A stretch of 64,000 nucleotides of DNA from Alphaproteobacteria bacterium (GCA_028871345.1 JAGWNK010000001.1:186001-250000), one strand, 5' to 3'; shown: positions 43,269 to 52,541, counted from the stretch's first letter. The notes: generated by a model from the letters alone, not told the origin. Numbers and translations are program-made.

Positions 43269-43931
43269 ATGGCGATCGTCGTAAAGACGCTTTCGGAACA
43301 GATCTACGCCGTCGTAAGGGACAGGCTGATCTCAGGCGAGTTGCCTGCCGACACTGCGATCAAGCAGGACGCGCTGGCTAGGGAACTCGGTGTCAGCAAA
43401 ATTCCCCTGCGCGAGGCCTTCACCCGCCTCGAGCGCGATGGACTGCTCCTCTCGGTGACAAATCGCGGCTTCTTCGTTCCGCCGATGTCCGTGGAAGAGG
43501 TAGAAGAAGTCTATGCCTTGCGCCTGAAGCTCGAACCGGAAGCCGCGGGACGCGCTGCCAAGATGGCGACGGCGCGTGACAAACTGGCGGCGCGCGACGC
43601 GTTGCGCTCCCTGGAGGAATCTAAGACCAGCGACAAGACGACGTCCGGACGTCTGCATCGTGACTACCACATGTCGCTGGTGTTGCCGAGCCAACACAAG
43701 ATCACGGTTCAGTTCATCGAAAGGCTGCATATGGTAGCCGAGCGTTACGTCACCAAGCATCTCGAGCCAACGGGCCGCGAAGGGCGTGCCAAGCGCGAGC
43801 ACAAGGCGATCTTCGAGGCTTGGATGGCCGGACAATCCAAGGCCGTCCGGACGATGATGCGCGACCACATCAGCTCGACGCTCGGGGACCTCCGCAAGGA
43901 ATTCGCAATCGACAAGGTGCCGGCCGCCTAG
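43269..43931 (+). CDS. GntR-family regulator (FCD subfamily) of the hydroxyproline cluster
   Basis: 220 residues. The winged helix at the N-terminus (LSEQIYAVVRDRLISGELPA, LARELGVSKIPLREAFTRLE) is followed by an all-helical FCD domain (VYALRLKLEPEAAGRAAKMA, HRDYHMSLVLPS, then H in EHKAIFEAWMAG), which usually binds a small carboxylic acid through a metal. It precedes, convergently, the dehydrogenase operon. Palindromes matching FCD-regulator sites lie upstream of itself and of all hydroxyproline units and the GH127 gene. The effector is likely hydroxyproline or a pathway intermediate, by inference. Confidence 0.9.
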   Translation: MAIVVKTLSEQIYAVVRDRLISGELPADTAIKQDALARELGVSKIPLREAFTRLERDGLLLSVTNRGFFVPPMSVEEVEEVYALRLKLEPEAAGRAAKMATARDKLAARDALRSLEESKTSDKTTSGRLHRDYHMSLVLPSQHKITVQFIERLHMVAERYVTKHLEPTGREGRAKREHKAIFEAWMAGQSKAVRTMMRDHISSTLGDLRKEFAIDKVPAA

Positions 43932-44020
43932 AAGGCCCGCTCCTGCGCAGGGCATCGGCGACAAGAAAAGGCACGACAACCAAACTTCATCGCCGTGGTC
44001 GTTGCGCCAAAGGCCCAACG

Positions 44021-45460
44021 TCAACCCGGGCAGATGTAGCTCGTCTTCATGACCGTATAGAAGGCTCGCGCTGCGCGACCCTGCTCGCGCGGGCCGTAGC
44101 TCGATCCGCCCACGCCACCGAACGGCGCGTGGTAATCGATGCCCGCGGTAGGCACGTTGACCATGGTGAGGCCGGCGCTGGCGCGGCGCCTGAAGGCCGT
44201 CGCGTGACTCAGCGAAGTGGTGCACAGTCCGGCAGACAGCCGGTAGCGCGGCGCGTTGAGAACAGCGATGGCCTCGTCAAAATTGCGCACGCGATAGATG
44301 CCGGCGACAGGACCAAAAATCTCGTCCATCCCGAAGGCATGTTCGACCGGAACCGCGTCGAACAGCGTGGGGGCGAAGAAGGCGTGTTTCATCGTTGTGG
44401 CGGTGCCGCCTACCACCGGCCTGAGGCCAGACTCTTCGACGGAGGCCACCTGGCGCGTGATCAGTTCCTTCTGTCGCATCGACACGAGCGGCCCCACCTG
44501 CGTCGAAGCCTCGCGCGGGTCACCTATTGCAAGCGAAGCCATGCGCTCTTTCAGCGCCGCGACGAACCGGTCGGCGATCGCCTCCTCGACAATGATGCGA
44601 GATGTGGCCGTGCAGCGCTGGCCCGCGGCAAAGAACGCGCCGTTGAGGGCGCAGGCCACCGAGTTGCCGAGATCGGCATCGGCCAGCACGATCATGCCGT
44701 TAACGCCACCCATCTCGAGTTGCAGGCGCAGTGACCGCTCGGCCCCGGCCATGCGGACTTTGGCGCCGGTGGCCACCGATCCCGTGAACGAGACGGCGTC
44801 GATACCCGGCGCCTCGCAGAGCGCCTGGCCGGCAGCGCCTGCGCCCAGCACCAGGTTCACGGCGCCGGCAGGCAGTCCTGCCGCGGCGATGATCTCCATC
44901 AGCGCGGCAGCGGTTGCAGAGGAATATTCCGACGGTTTCCACACGACGGCGTTGCCGAACGCCAGTGCGGGCGCGATCTTCCAGGCCGGAATGGCGACGG
45001 GGAAATTCCACGGCGTGATTGCGGCCACGACGCCGATCGGCTCGTTCGTAACCTCAACGGCGGTACCGCGCCGGACGGAATCGAACACCTCGCCGACATT
45101 GCGCAGCGTTTCAGCCGCAAAGAAGTCGAACAGTCGGCCGGCGCGCAGAACCTCGCCCCGGGCATCGTTGAGCGTCTTGCCGGTCTCGCGCGCAATCAGA
45201 AGCGCCAATTGCGGAGCGTCGGCTTTCAGGCGGTGCCCGACGGCAGCCAGTGAGTCGGAGCGCGCCTCGATTCCTTGTCGGTCGAGTGCCTCTACGGCCG
45301 CACGCGCGGCCGCCACAGCGTCACCCATCACGGCAGCATCGGCCTCGGGTCCGGTGACCCGCAGATCTGTTGGATCCGCAGGATTCACCTGCTCAAACCG
45401 CGCCTGGCCCGGGATGACACGGCCGTTCACACGGTGGGCAAGGACAATCGTATCGATCAT
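44021..45460 (-). CDS. Aldehyde dehydrogenase, probable 2,5-dioxovalerate (alpha-ketoglutarate semialdehyde) dehydrogenase
   Basis: 479 residues from ATG 45460. ALDH landmarks: AITPWNFPVAIPAWKIAPAL, FTGSVATGAKV, the general-base Glu in LQLEMGGVNGM and the catalytic Cys (about residue 283) in GQRCTATS. By context it makes the last step of hydroxyproline breakdown, oxidising 2-oxoglutarate semialdehyde to 2-oxoglutarate. ALDH substrates are hard to read from sequence, so the assignment rests on the four adjacent pathway genes. It is 7 bases after the epimerase gene. Confidence 0.87.
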   Translation of the reverse strand: MIDTIVLAHRVNGRVIPGQARFEQVNPADPTDLRVTGPEADAAVMGDAVAAARAAVEALDRQGIEARSDSLAAVGHRLKADAPQLALLIARETGKTLNDARGEVLRAGRLFDFFAAETLRNVGEVFDSVRRGTAVEVTNEPIGVVAAITPWNFPVAIPAWKIAPALAFGNAVVWKPSEYSSATAAALMEIIAAAGLPAGAVNLVLGAGAAGQALCEAPGIDAVSFTGSVATGAKVRMAGAERSLRLQLEMGGVNGMIVLADADLGNSVACALNGAFFAAGQRCTATSRIIVEEAIADRFVAALKERMASLAIGDPREASTQVGPLVSMRQKELITRQVASVEESGLRPVVGGTATTMKHAFFAPTLFDAVPVEHAFGMDEIFGPVAGIYRVRNFDEAIAVLNAPRYRLSAGLCTTSLSHATAFRRRASAGLTMVNVPTAGIDYHAPFGGVGGSSYGPREQGRAARAFYTVMKTSYICPG

Positions 45461-45467
45461 GTCGCCC

Positions 45468-46466
45468 TCAGGTGACCGAGAAACCGTCGGCAAACACGTC
45501 GGCCGGGTCGATCCAAATCGTGTTGAAGCCCGTCGCTATGGCAGAGCCTTGAATTGATGGGATGATTGCTGGAGTGCCGCTGAGCTCGGTTAGCCCCTCG
45601 ACGCGCGCCACAAAGCGGCTGCCGATATAGCTTTCATGAACGAACGGATCACCTTCCCTGAGGCGACCCTGCCAGACCAGGTGGGCCAAGCGCGCCGAGG
45701 TTCCCGTGCCGCACGGACTGCGGTCGATAGCCGCTTCGCCGTAAAACACCGCATTGCGACCATCGGCTCCTTCAGAGCGCGGACTGTCGGCCCATAGAAC
45801 GTGGCTGACGCCGTGGATCCGCGCATCGAGCGGATGTACCGGATCGCAGATCTCGCGCAGCTGGGCACGTACCGCGCGACTCAATTCCTTGAGGCGTGAA
45901 GCGCCGAGATCGTCGAGACCCTTGTAGGGACCCTGCGGCTCGATGATCGCGTAGTAGTTCCCGCCATAGGCTATGTCGACGACCAGCGGGCCGAAGTCTG
46001 CCACATCCACGCGCACGCCTGACGCCGCCACGTAGGATGCCACGTTGCGGATCCGTACCCATGCGATCTTGCTTGCGTCCCTTGCATACTCCACGTCGAT
46101 GACGCCCGCCGGCACCTCGATCTTGAGGGCACCTTCCCTGCGCGGAACGATCAAGCCGTGCTCCAGACCGAAGGTGACGATACCGATGGTGCCGTGGCCG
46201 CACATCGGCAGGCAACCGCTCGTCTCCATAAAAAGGATCCCGATATCGGTGTCGTCGCGTGTCGGCGGATAGAGAAAGCCACCCGACATCATGTCGTGTC
46301 CACGCGGTTCGAAGCACAGACCCCTGCGAATCCAGTCAAACCGGGCCAGAAAATCGAGACGCCGCGCGGCCATGTCGGCGCCACGCAGCAGTGGCCCGCC
46401 TCCAGCCACCAGCCGGACGGGATTACCCGCCGTATGGCCGTCAATACAGAAGAACGTGCTCTTCAT
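45468..46466 (-). CDS. 4-hydroxyproline 2-epimerase (proline racemase family)
   Basis: 332 residues. Both catalytic cysteines of an epimerase are present: MCGHGTIG (about Cys89) and SPCGTGTSA (about Cys252). That separates it from hydroxyproline dehydratases, which have Thr at the second position. GFLYPPTRDDTDIGILFMET is also typical. It converts trans-4-hydroxy-L-proline to cis-4-hydroxy-D-proline, the entry step. Confidence 0.9.
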   Translation of the reverse strand: MKSTFFCIDGHTAGNPVRLVAGGGPLLRGADMAARRLDFLARFDWIRRGLCFEPRGHDMMSGGFLYPPTRDDTDIGILFMETSGCLPMCGHGTIGIVTFGLEHGLIVPRREGALKIEVPAGVIDVEYARDASKIAWVRIRNVASYVAASGVRVDVADFGPLVVDIAYGGNYYAIIEPQGPYKGLDDLGASRLKELSRAVRAQLREICDPVHPLDARIHGVSHVLWADSPRSEGADGRNAVFYGEAAIDRSPCGTGTSARLAHLVWQGRLREGDPFVHESYIGSRFVARVEGLTELSGTPAIIPSIQGSAIATGFNTIWIDPADVFADGFSVT

Positions 46467-46484
46467 CGCACCATCATCACCGGT

Positions 46485-47405
46485 TCAGGCGGCGTCGGAC
46501 AATACCTTGCTGGGCCTCGTCTTGGCCGCCGTTTCGACCAGCGCCATCACCTGCGCACGACGCGCGCCGCGCAAAGTCATTCGCGGCATGCGCACCCGTT
46601 CGCTGCCGCGGCCCATCATCTGCTCTGCCAGCTTTATCGATTGCACGAGATCGTGTTCGGCGTCCAGGTGCAGAAGTGGCATGAACCAACGGTAAATGCG
46701 CCGCGCCTGCGCCAGGTCTCCAGCATCCAGCGCCTTCATCAATGCCACAGATTCCTTGGGGAAGGCACTCGTCAGACCGGACACCCAACCTTTGGCGCCC
46801 AGGATCAACCCTTCCAGCGACACGTCGTCGAGACCGGCCATCAGGACGTAGCGGTCGCCAAACGCATTGATGACGTCGGTAAAGCGCCGCGAATCGGGAG
46901 AGCTTTCCTTGATTGCCACGATGTTCGGAATGGATGTCAGCCTTTCGAGCAGGGACAGTGTGATCTGCACACGATAGGCCGGCGGGTTGTTATAGAGCAT
47001 GATCGGAAGCGAGGTCGCCTCGGCCACCTGGCGAAAATGCTCGAACAGCTCGTCCTCGGTCGGCACATATACCATGGCCGGCAGGACCATCAGGGCGGCG
47101 AGGCCGCTCGCTTCCGCTTTGCGTGCGAACGCGACGGCCCGCGCGGTTGTGAATTCCGAAACGCCAGAGACCACGGGAACGTGGCCCTTGCCCGCCCCGT
47201 GGGCCACCTCGAGTACGGAGAGCTTCTCCGGAGCTTCGAGCGAATTGTTCTCGCCGCAGGTGCCCAGAACGATGAGCCCATCCACGCCGTCTGCAATCAG
47301 GGCTTCGAATCCCTTCCGCGTCGCATCCAGATCGACACTCATGTCTTCCGCAAATTGGGTGGTCGCGGCGGGATAGACCCCCGTCCACAGGCGCTTCAAA
47401 CTCAT
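46485..47405 (-). CDS. DHDPS-family enzyme, probable 1-pyrroline-4-hydroxy-2-carboxylate deaminase
   Basis: 306 residues, TIM barrel of the dihydrodipicolinate synthase superfamily. Schiff-base Lys (about 165) in IVAIKESSPDSRRF, the catalytic Tyr in IMLYNNPPAYR, and GTCGENNSL near the sugar/keto-acid pocket. In hydroxyproline clusters this family deaminates pyrroline-4-hydroxy-2-carboxylate to 2-oxoglutarate semialdehyde. The start is set at ATG 47405, 30 bases downstream of operator copy C. First gene of the deaminase-epimerase-dehydrogenase operon. Confidence 0.88.
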   Translation of the reverse strand: MSLKRLWTGVYPAATTQFAEDMSVDLDATRKGFEALIADGVDGLIVLGTCGENNSLEAPEKLSVLEVAHGAGKGHVPVVSGVSEFTTARAVAFARKAEASGLAALMVLPAMVYVPTEDELFEHFRQVAEATSLPIMLYNNPPAYRVQITLSLLERLTSIPNIVAIKESSPDSRRFTDVINAFGDRYVLMAGLDDVSLEGLILGAKGWVSGLTSAFPKESVALMKALDAGDLAQARRIYRWFMPLLHLDAEHDLVQSIKLAEQMMGRGSERVRMPRMTLRGARRAQVMALVETAAKTRPSKVLSDAA

Positions 47406-47434
47406 TCCATGTGCCTCAGTTGCCGACAGTATGG

Positions 47435-47445
47435 TATACTGTATA
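47435..47445. promoter_or_regulatory. GntR operator copy C, between the two divergent hydroxyproline operons
   Basis: TATAC-T-GTATA, a perfect palindrome, in the 73-base gap between the deaminase start (47405) and the oxidoreductase start (47479). It could control both promoters. Confidence 0.75.
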
Positions 47446-47478
47446 ATATCACCCAATTCAATTTGGATTGCCAAGCAG

Positions 47479-48708
47479 ATGATACAGGCGATCGTGATCG
47501 GCGGGGGCGCCGTCGGCCTGGCAATTGCCAACGCCCTCCTCAATCGCGGCGTACAGGTCCGGCTGGTTAATGCACCAAGGGGAGAAACCTGTGCGTCGTG
47601 GGGCAACGCAGGCCATATCGCCATCGAGCAAGTGGTCCCTCTGGCGTCGGCGTCGACCATCCTCAGCACGCCGCGCCGCCTTCTCTCTCCCCGAGGTGGA
47701 CTTTCGTTGCCGATCGCAAGCATCGGAGCCTGGGCGCCCTTTTCCTGGAAGCTAATGCAAGCAGCCATGCCGGAGCGCTATGCCGCCGGCAAGAAAGCTT
47801 TGACCGCCCTTCTTTCGGAAGCAGGGCCTGCCTGGGAACGCCTGGCGCAGTCGCTCGGCAAGCCCCAGCTGCTGCGTCGCGAGGGTCACTTCATTACTTG
47901 GAGTACGGCGAAGGCTGCCGCGGCCGGTCGGGCTCACTGGCTGTCGACCGAAGTCGGAACCGCCAGCATTCGCGATGCGGCGGCAGACGAATTAAGCCGG
48001 CTTCGCTCTCTCGCGCCACAGATCGCCGGTGCTGTGCGCTGTGTCGGCAGCGGCCAGATCAGCGATCCCGACGAATTGCGCAAAGCAATGGAAATGCGCC
48101 TCTTGGCCGATGGACGCCTGATATCGGCTGGGGCCGTCGCGGTGGAAAGCGAGCCCGGCGGGGTCCGGCTCGACAACGGACAGGTGATCCAATCGGATAT
48201 CATCATCGTGGCGGCCGGCATCGGCTCGCGTGCCTTGCTGGAAGGTCTCGGCCTTTGCGTCCCAATGATCGCCGAGCGCGGATACCATATCCAATATGAA
48301 CCGGAAGGCTGGCCGGCCGGCACCCCGCCCGTCGTCTTCGAGGATTACGCGATGATCGCCACGCGTTTCGACTCGCTCGTGCGCGTGGCCGGCTTCGTCG
48401 AGTTCAGTCGCGCCGATCTTCCGGCCGACCCTAAAAAGTGGCAGCGCCTGACCCGCAACGTCAAAGACCTCGGATTGCCGCTGACAAGACGCATCAGCGC
48501 CTGGATGGGATCACGTCCCACGCTCCCTGACTACCTGCCAGCGATCGGCAGGAGCCGGCGGGCATCCAATCTGTTCTATGCCTTCGGCCATCAGCATCTC
48601 GGACTGACGTTGGCGCCGCTGACCGGAGAATTGATGGCCGCTGTCGTCATGGGCGAAACGCCGGCAATCCACCTGGAGCCATTCGATCTAGAACGCTTCG
48701 AACGCTGA
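47479..48708 (+). CDS. FAD-dependent D-amino-acid (cis-4-hydroxy-D-proline) oxidoreductase
   Basis: 409 residues from ATG 47479. Rossmann motif GGGAVGLAIANALLNRGVQV at the start, the DAO fold with TCASWGNAGHIA and, near the end, FYAFGHQHLGLTLAPLTGEL. DadA-like relatives oxidise cis-4-hydroxy-D-proline to pyrroline-4-hydroxy-2-carboxylate. It is divergent from the deaminase operon and ends exactly where the permease gene ends, convergently. Confidence 0.9.
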   Translation: MIQAIVIGGGAVGLAIANALLNRGVQVRLVNAPRGETCASWGNAGHIAIEQVVPLASASTILSTPRRLLSPRGGLSLPIASIGAWAPFSWKLMQAAMPERYAAGKKALTALLSEAGPAWERLAQSLGKPQLLRREGHFITWSTAKAAAAGRAHWLSTEVGTASIRDAAADELSRLRSLAPQIAGAVRCVGSGQISDPDELRKAMEMRLLADGRLISAGAVAVESEPGGVRLDNGQVIQSDIIIVAAGIGSRALLEGLGLCVPMIAERGYHIQYEPEGWPAGTPPVVFEDYAMIATRFDSLVRVAGFVEFSRADLPADPKKWQRLTRNVKDLGLPLTRRISAWMGSRPTLPDYLPAIGRSRRASNLFYAFGHQHLGLTLAPLTGELMAAVVMGETPAIHLEPFDLERFER

Positions 48709-50142
48709 TCACGTCTTCTCCGTCGGGGCGGGGCTTGCCAGCAAGGAGTTGCGCACACCGTAGGCGAGATAGGCGAGCAGACCGATGCCGTTCCACAGGA
48801 CGAACCAGATCTGGGTTACCCGCGGCAGGCCGTTGAGGAACAAGTAGCCGCAACCGACGATGCAAAGCGGTGCGGTCAGCCATGCCATGGGGACTTGGAA
48901 GAGCCCCCGCGCTGGAAAAGGTCGCATCCGCAATACAAGGACGCAGGTCGCGACCGCGATGAACGCGCACAGCGTGCCGGCGTTGGCAAGCAGCGCAATC
49001 TCGTCGAGTTTCAGCGTCGAAGCCAGGAGCGCCACGACCGTGCCCGTGAGGACGGTCACCAAGGCAGGTGTTCCCCGCACCGGATCGACGAGGGAAAGCG
49101 CCCGCGGCAACAATCCATCACGCGCCATCACGAAGAAGATGCGGCTCTGGCCATACATCAATACGAGGATCACGCTGGGCAACGCCACAATCGCGGCGGC
49201 CGACACGAGCTGGGCGGCAATCGGCTGATGCAGTGCTTGCAGCACGAAGGCCAGGGGCGCGCCTGACTTCGAAAAGGCGCTGTAGTAGGACGCTCCCAGG
49301 GCCGTCACCGCCACGAGCATGTAGATCGTCGTGGATAGCGCCATCGAACCGATAATGCCGATCTTGAGGTCGTGTTGGGGATCCTTGGTCTCTTCGGCAG
49401 CCGTTGACACTGCGTCGAAACCGTAGAAGGCGAAGAAGATCAGCGCCGCCGCGGCCAATACGCCCCGCTTGACGCCGTCGGCATCGACATGGGCGCCAAC
49501 CCCGTAAGGCAGGAAAGGATGGAAGTTCTCCGCGTGAAACTCGCGCAGCGCCAGAGTCACGAACAACGACAGCGCCAGGAGCTTGATGGCGACCAGGACC
49601 ATGGTGACGCGTGCGCTCTCCCGCGTGCCGGCGAGAAGAAGCCCCATGATCGCTGCCGTGATCAGGACCGCCGGCAGGTCGATCACGCCGCCGCCCATGG
49701 CACCGTGCACTAATGCCTCGGGGAACGGCCAACCGGCCGCATGGATGAAACCGGAGACGTAGCCCGACCAACCGACAGCGACGGCGGCGGCCGCCACCGT
49801 ATACTCGAGGATCAGGCTCCAACCCACGATCCAAGCCAGGAGTTCGCCCAGCACGGCATACGTATAAGTGTAGGCGCTGCCTGCCGTGGGAATGGTCGTC
49901 GCCATTTCGGCGTAGCAGAACGCTGCACAGGTGCAAACCACTCCGCACCATATGAACGACAGGATGACGCCTGGTCCGGCGAGCCCTGCACCAATGCCGG
50001 TGAGCGTGTAGATGCCCGTCCCGACAATCGCACCCACTCCCATGGCAACGAGATGCCACCAGCGCAGGCTTGGCACGAGATGACGGCTCGCATCCCTGTT
50101 GTCCTGCGGACCGTGCGTTTTGCATCTGCTCCAAAAAGCCAT
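48709..50142 (-). CDS. APC-family amino-acid permease, probable hydroxyproline uptake
   Basis: 477 residues with 12-14 membrane helices. Helix 1 carries GVGAIVGTGIYTLTGIGAGL, the substrate-site unwound segment of APC carriers, then AMATTIPTAGSAYTYTY-type sequence and FFAFYGFDAVSTAAEETKDP in helix 6. The cationic amino-acid/general branch is likeliest by motif. Hydroxyproline as substrate is inferred from operator copy D and the neighbours. Confidence 0.88.
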   Translation of the reverse strand: MAFWSRCKTHGPQDNRDASRHLVPSLRWWHLVAMGVGAIVGTGIYTLTGIGAGLAGPGVILSFIWCGVVCTCAAFCYAEMATTIPTAGSAYTYTYAVLGELLAWIVGWSLILEYTVAAAAVAVGWSGYVSGFIHAAGWPFPEALVHGAMGGGVIDLPAVLITAAIMGLLLAGTRESARVTMVLVAIKLLALSLFVTLALREFHAENFHPFLPYGVGAHVDADGVKRGVLAAAALIFFAFYGFDAVSTAAEETKDPQHDLKIGIIGSMALSTTIYMLVAVTALGASYYSAFSKSGAPLAFVLQALHQPIAAQLVSAAAIVALPSVILVLMYGQSRIFFVMARDGLLPRALSLVDPVRGTPALVTVLTGTVVALLASTLKLDEIALLANAGTLCAFIAVATCVLVLRMRPFPARGLFQVPMAWLTAPLCIVGCGYLFLNGLPRVTQIWFVLWNGIGLLAYLAYGVRNSLLASPAPTEKT

Positions 50143-50201
50143 TGCCTACCTCTCTGTACGCCGGTCATTCGGAAGACCAAGACGCACGCTCTACAATATC
50201 G

Positions 50202-50212
50202 TATACAGTAGA
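50202..50212. promoter_or_regulatory. GntR operator copy D, upstream of the permease gene
   Basis: TATAC-A-GTAGA; read on the minus strand it is TCTAC-T-GTATA inside GTCTACTGTATACGAT, matching copy A over 13 bases. It is 60 bases upstream of the permease start. Confidence 0.7.
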
Positions 50213-50257
50213 CGAACAAGGTACCGCTAGCGAGCGACTTGTCGGTTCGGCGCATGA

Positions 50258-50500
50258 AGTCTCCGAACCGGGCATCCAGCTGGGGTTCGACGATGGAGTA
50301 CGCAGCCACTCTACTCTCCGGAAGCTCCCGGCGGCCGCTACTGCAAGGGCGACATCTTCTTCGACGTCGTCGAGAGCGAGGACCGGCGTTCCATCCTGCG
50401 GAGTTGGTCCGAGGTTCCCGCAGACTTGGACAACGAGCAGCATTTCGTGCGCGCACGATCGAATTTCGTTGAAGAATCGGCTGATATGGAATTTATGTAG
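50258..50500 (+). pseudogene. Orphan coding stretch without a start (gene remnant)
   Basis: 80 codons between a TGA at 50255 and a TAG at 50498, with no ATG/GTG/TTG near the front. From 50294 the codons have the strong GC third position of real genes: WSTQPLYSPEAPGGRY, CKGDIFFDVVESEDRRSI and LDNEQHFVRARSNFVEE. Upstream, from 50213, a different frame reads GSAHEVSEPGIQLGFDDG, also plausible. This suggests a frameshifted or truncated gene. The family is not recognised. The stretch occupies most of the 362-base gap between the permease and the GH15-like gene. Confidence 0.4.
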
Positions 50501-50504
50501 TCGC

Positions 50505-52499
50505 ATGAACGGGTTAACTCATCAGTTCGATACAGCGCAATCGAGACGACCGGGCCGTCGGGAAAGCCCTGCCGGCCGCCCCTTCAAGTCTATTCTGGTC
50601 AGCTGGATCCTTGTGGTGGCTGGCCTTTGTCTGCTGTCGCAGGAGGCTGATGCCGCGGCGTTCGTGACCGGCAATGGGTTCGGCTTCGCGGTCGTCACAC
50701 CGTCCGACGGGGCGCTGACGAAGTTTTATGCCCACCCCTACAGCTTCGTGCGACCAGACCCTCAAAAGCCGCTCAGCGAGGGCGTCGCGACCGTCAATTT
50801 CATCAAAAGTCTTCGTTGGACGACGCTGGTGGCGCCGCAATCGCTCGCCTATATGGCGGAGAGCCACGTCATCCAAGTCCGAAGCGCGTCCGGTGAAGGC
50901 CTGTACTTCATGCCCTTCGGCTGGAATCGAAACGCACTCATCGTGGCTTGGCGACCAGCGCCGGCGATGCACCACGGCGCCTGGAAGGTCGCGTGGGCTT
51001 TCCCGATCACTTCCCATATTTACCTGCGCGGCGCCAATTCCGGTACGCGCCTTGTCAAATTCGAAGGCATCGAGGAGAAGCTTCTGCTTATCCCCTTGGA
51101 TCGCACCGGCCGGACGTCTACCAAGGGACTTCTGACAGGCGCGCGCGCCTGGGCGTTGGTTCCGCTCGAACCCGGCGACGATCCCCGACGCGTTGCGCAG
51201 GACTTCCGGCACTGGCGAAAGGGCCTGTCCGCACGCGCGCTGGCCGACCGGGAGTTGGCCGAATTCGAGCGCTGGCGGGTGGCGCCAACCGTGCACTTCT
51301 TGAGCGAGGAAGAACGTCGTCTGTGGCGGCAGAGTGAATCCATCCTGCGAATGTCCCAGAACCGGGAACCCAACCGAGCTGGGCGATATGGCAACGGCTT
51401 CATCGTCGCCAGCTTGCCGGACAGTTTGTGGTTCACGCCCTGGGTGCGCGACATGGCCTACGCAACGGCGGCGCTGACGCACATGGGGCACACGCCCGAA
51501 GCCAGAGCTGCGCTGCTTGCCTACTTCAACGCGCGTCCCACGGGCGTCATGAGGAACGACGTCGGGGGAATGGATTACCAAGTCTCGGTCGCGCGATATT
51601 TCGGGGACGGCGCTGAAGAACCGTACTTCACGATGGAGGGAAGCACCAATATCGAGTTCGATGATTGGGGCCTCGTATTATGGGTGCTGGGAGAATATCT
51701 GCGGCAGGTCGATGATACGGCGCTCTTGCGCGAACAAACCTATCGCGGCTCACTGTATGAGGCCGCAAGAGATTACGTCGCAAAGCCGCTTATCGCCAAT
51801 CTGGAGCCGCACAGCGGCGGACTGATCGTAGCTGCGGACACTTCGATCTGGGAGGAACGGCAGAAGGACAAGAAGCACTTCGCCTTCACCACCGCAGCTG
51901 CGATTGCCGGTCTTCGGGCATTCGCCGATATCGCACACCGAGCAGGCGACGAGACCACGAGGGCCGAGATTCTCGAAAAATTGCGGCTGCTCGAAATTGG
52001 CTTCTCATCGGCCTTCGTGCGGGGCAGCACGCTGCATGGAACGCTGGAGAACGGACCCAAGAACGATATCGATGGAGCACTGCTGGCAGCGATCGACCTC
52101 GGTGTCGTGGACGATCCGGCGCTGCTGCGCTCCACCGTCGAGCGAATGGCTCTTCTGAAGGTGGCTTCCGGCGGCTACCGGCGCGTGCGCAGCACTCTGA
52201 CGGACCCGCAGATCTTCGAGTACTGGTACGAGCGCCAGGAATTTGTCTTCGTCGATCTTCACTTGGCCGAGGTCTACAGGCGCCTCGGCCGCCATGAAGA
52301 AGCAGACGCACTGCTTGGCCGCATTGTCACGAAAGCCGCAGCCGATCACTACGTCGTGCCGGAGATGTACGTTGCCGAGGATTGCCCGCTGTTTCACGGC
52401 GCCTTAGGCGATCCCACCGGGGCCATCCCGATGGTTGGCTATGGCGCGGGCGCCTACATCGACCACGTCCTGCAGCGTGCGCGTTTGAGCCCGCCCTGA
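50505..52499 (+). CDS. GH15-like (alpha/alpha)6 glycosidase, exported
   Basis: 664 residues from ATG 50505. A signal region (ILVVAGLCLLSQEADAA) follows a basic stretch. The C-terminal barrel resembles glucoamylase/GH15 and trehalase-type enzymes: SLWFTPWVRDMAYATAALTH, DTSIWEERQKDKKHFAFTTA and YVVPEMYVAEDCPLFHGALG. The acidic residues in IWEERQ and PEMY are candidate catalytic positions. The exact family and substrate are uncertain. It is 42 bases upstream of a symporter, so the pair probably makes and imports a sugar. Confidence 0.72.
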   Translation: MNGLTHQFDTAQSRRPGRRESPAGRPFKSILVSWILVVAGLCLLSQEADAAAFVTGNGFGFAVVTPSDGALTKFYAHPYSFVRPDPQKPLSEGVATVNFIKSLRWTTLVAPQSLAYMAESHVIQVRSASGEGLYFMPFGWNRNALIVAWRPAPAMHHGAWKVAWAFPITSHIYLRGANSGTRLVKFEGIEEKLLLIPLDRTGRTSTKGLLTGARAWALVPLEPGDDPRRVAQDFRHWRKGLSARALADRELAEFERWRVAPTVHFLSEEERRLWRQSESILRMSQNREPNRAGRYGNGFIVASLPDSLWFTPWVRDMAYATAALTHMGHTPEARAALLAYFNARPTGVMRNDVGGMDYQVSVARYFGDGAEEPYFTMEGSTNIEFDDWGLVLWVLGEYLRQVDDTALLREQTYRGSLYEAARDYVAKPLIANLEPHSGGLIVAADTSIWEERQKDKKHFAFTTAAAIAGLRAFADIAHRAGDETTRAEILEKLRLLEIGFSSAFVRGSTLHGTLENGPKNDIDGALLAAIDLGVVDDPALLRSTVERMALLKVASGGYRRVRSTLTDPQIFEYWYERQEFVFVDLHLAEVYRRLGRHEEADALLGRIVTKAAADHYVVPEMYVAEDCPLFHGALGDPTGAIPMVGYGAGAYIDHVLQRARLSPP

Positions 52500-52541
52500 A
52501 TCACGATAAAACCTCGGGTCTGCAATCCCCGGAGTGTTCGA

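Noticed and set aside
44021-45460. Unusual GGVN in place of GGKN in the aldehyde dehydrogenase motif
   Set aside because: The general-base Glu and catalytic Cys are intact, and this position varies among semialdehyde dehydrogenases, so it is not evidence of inactivity.
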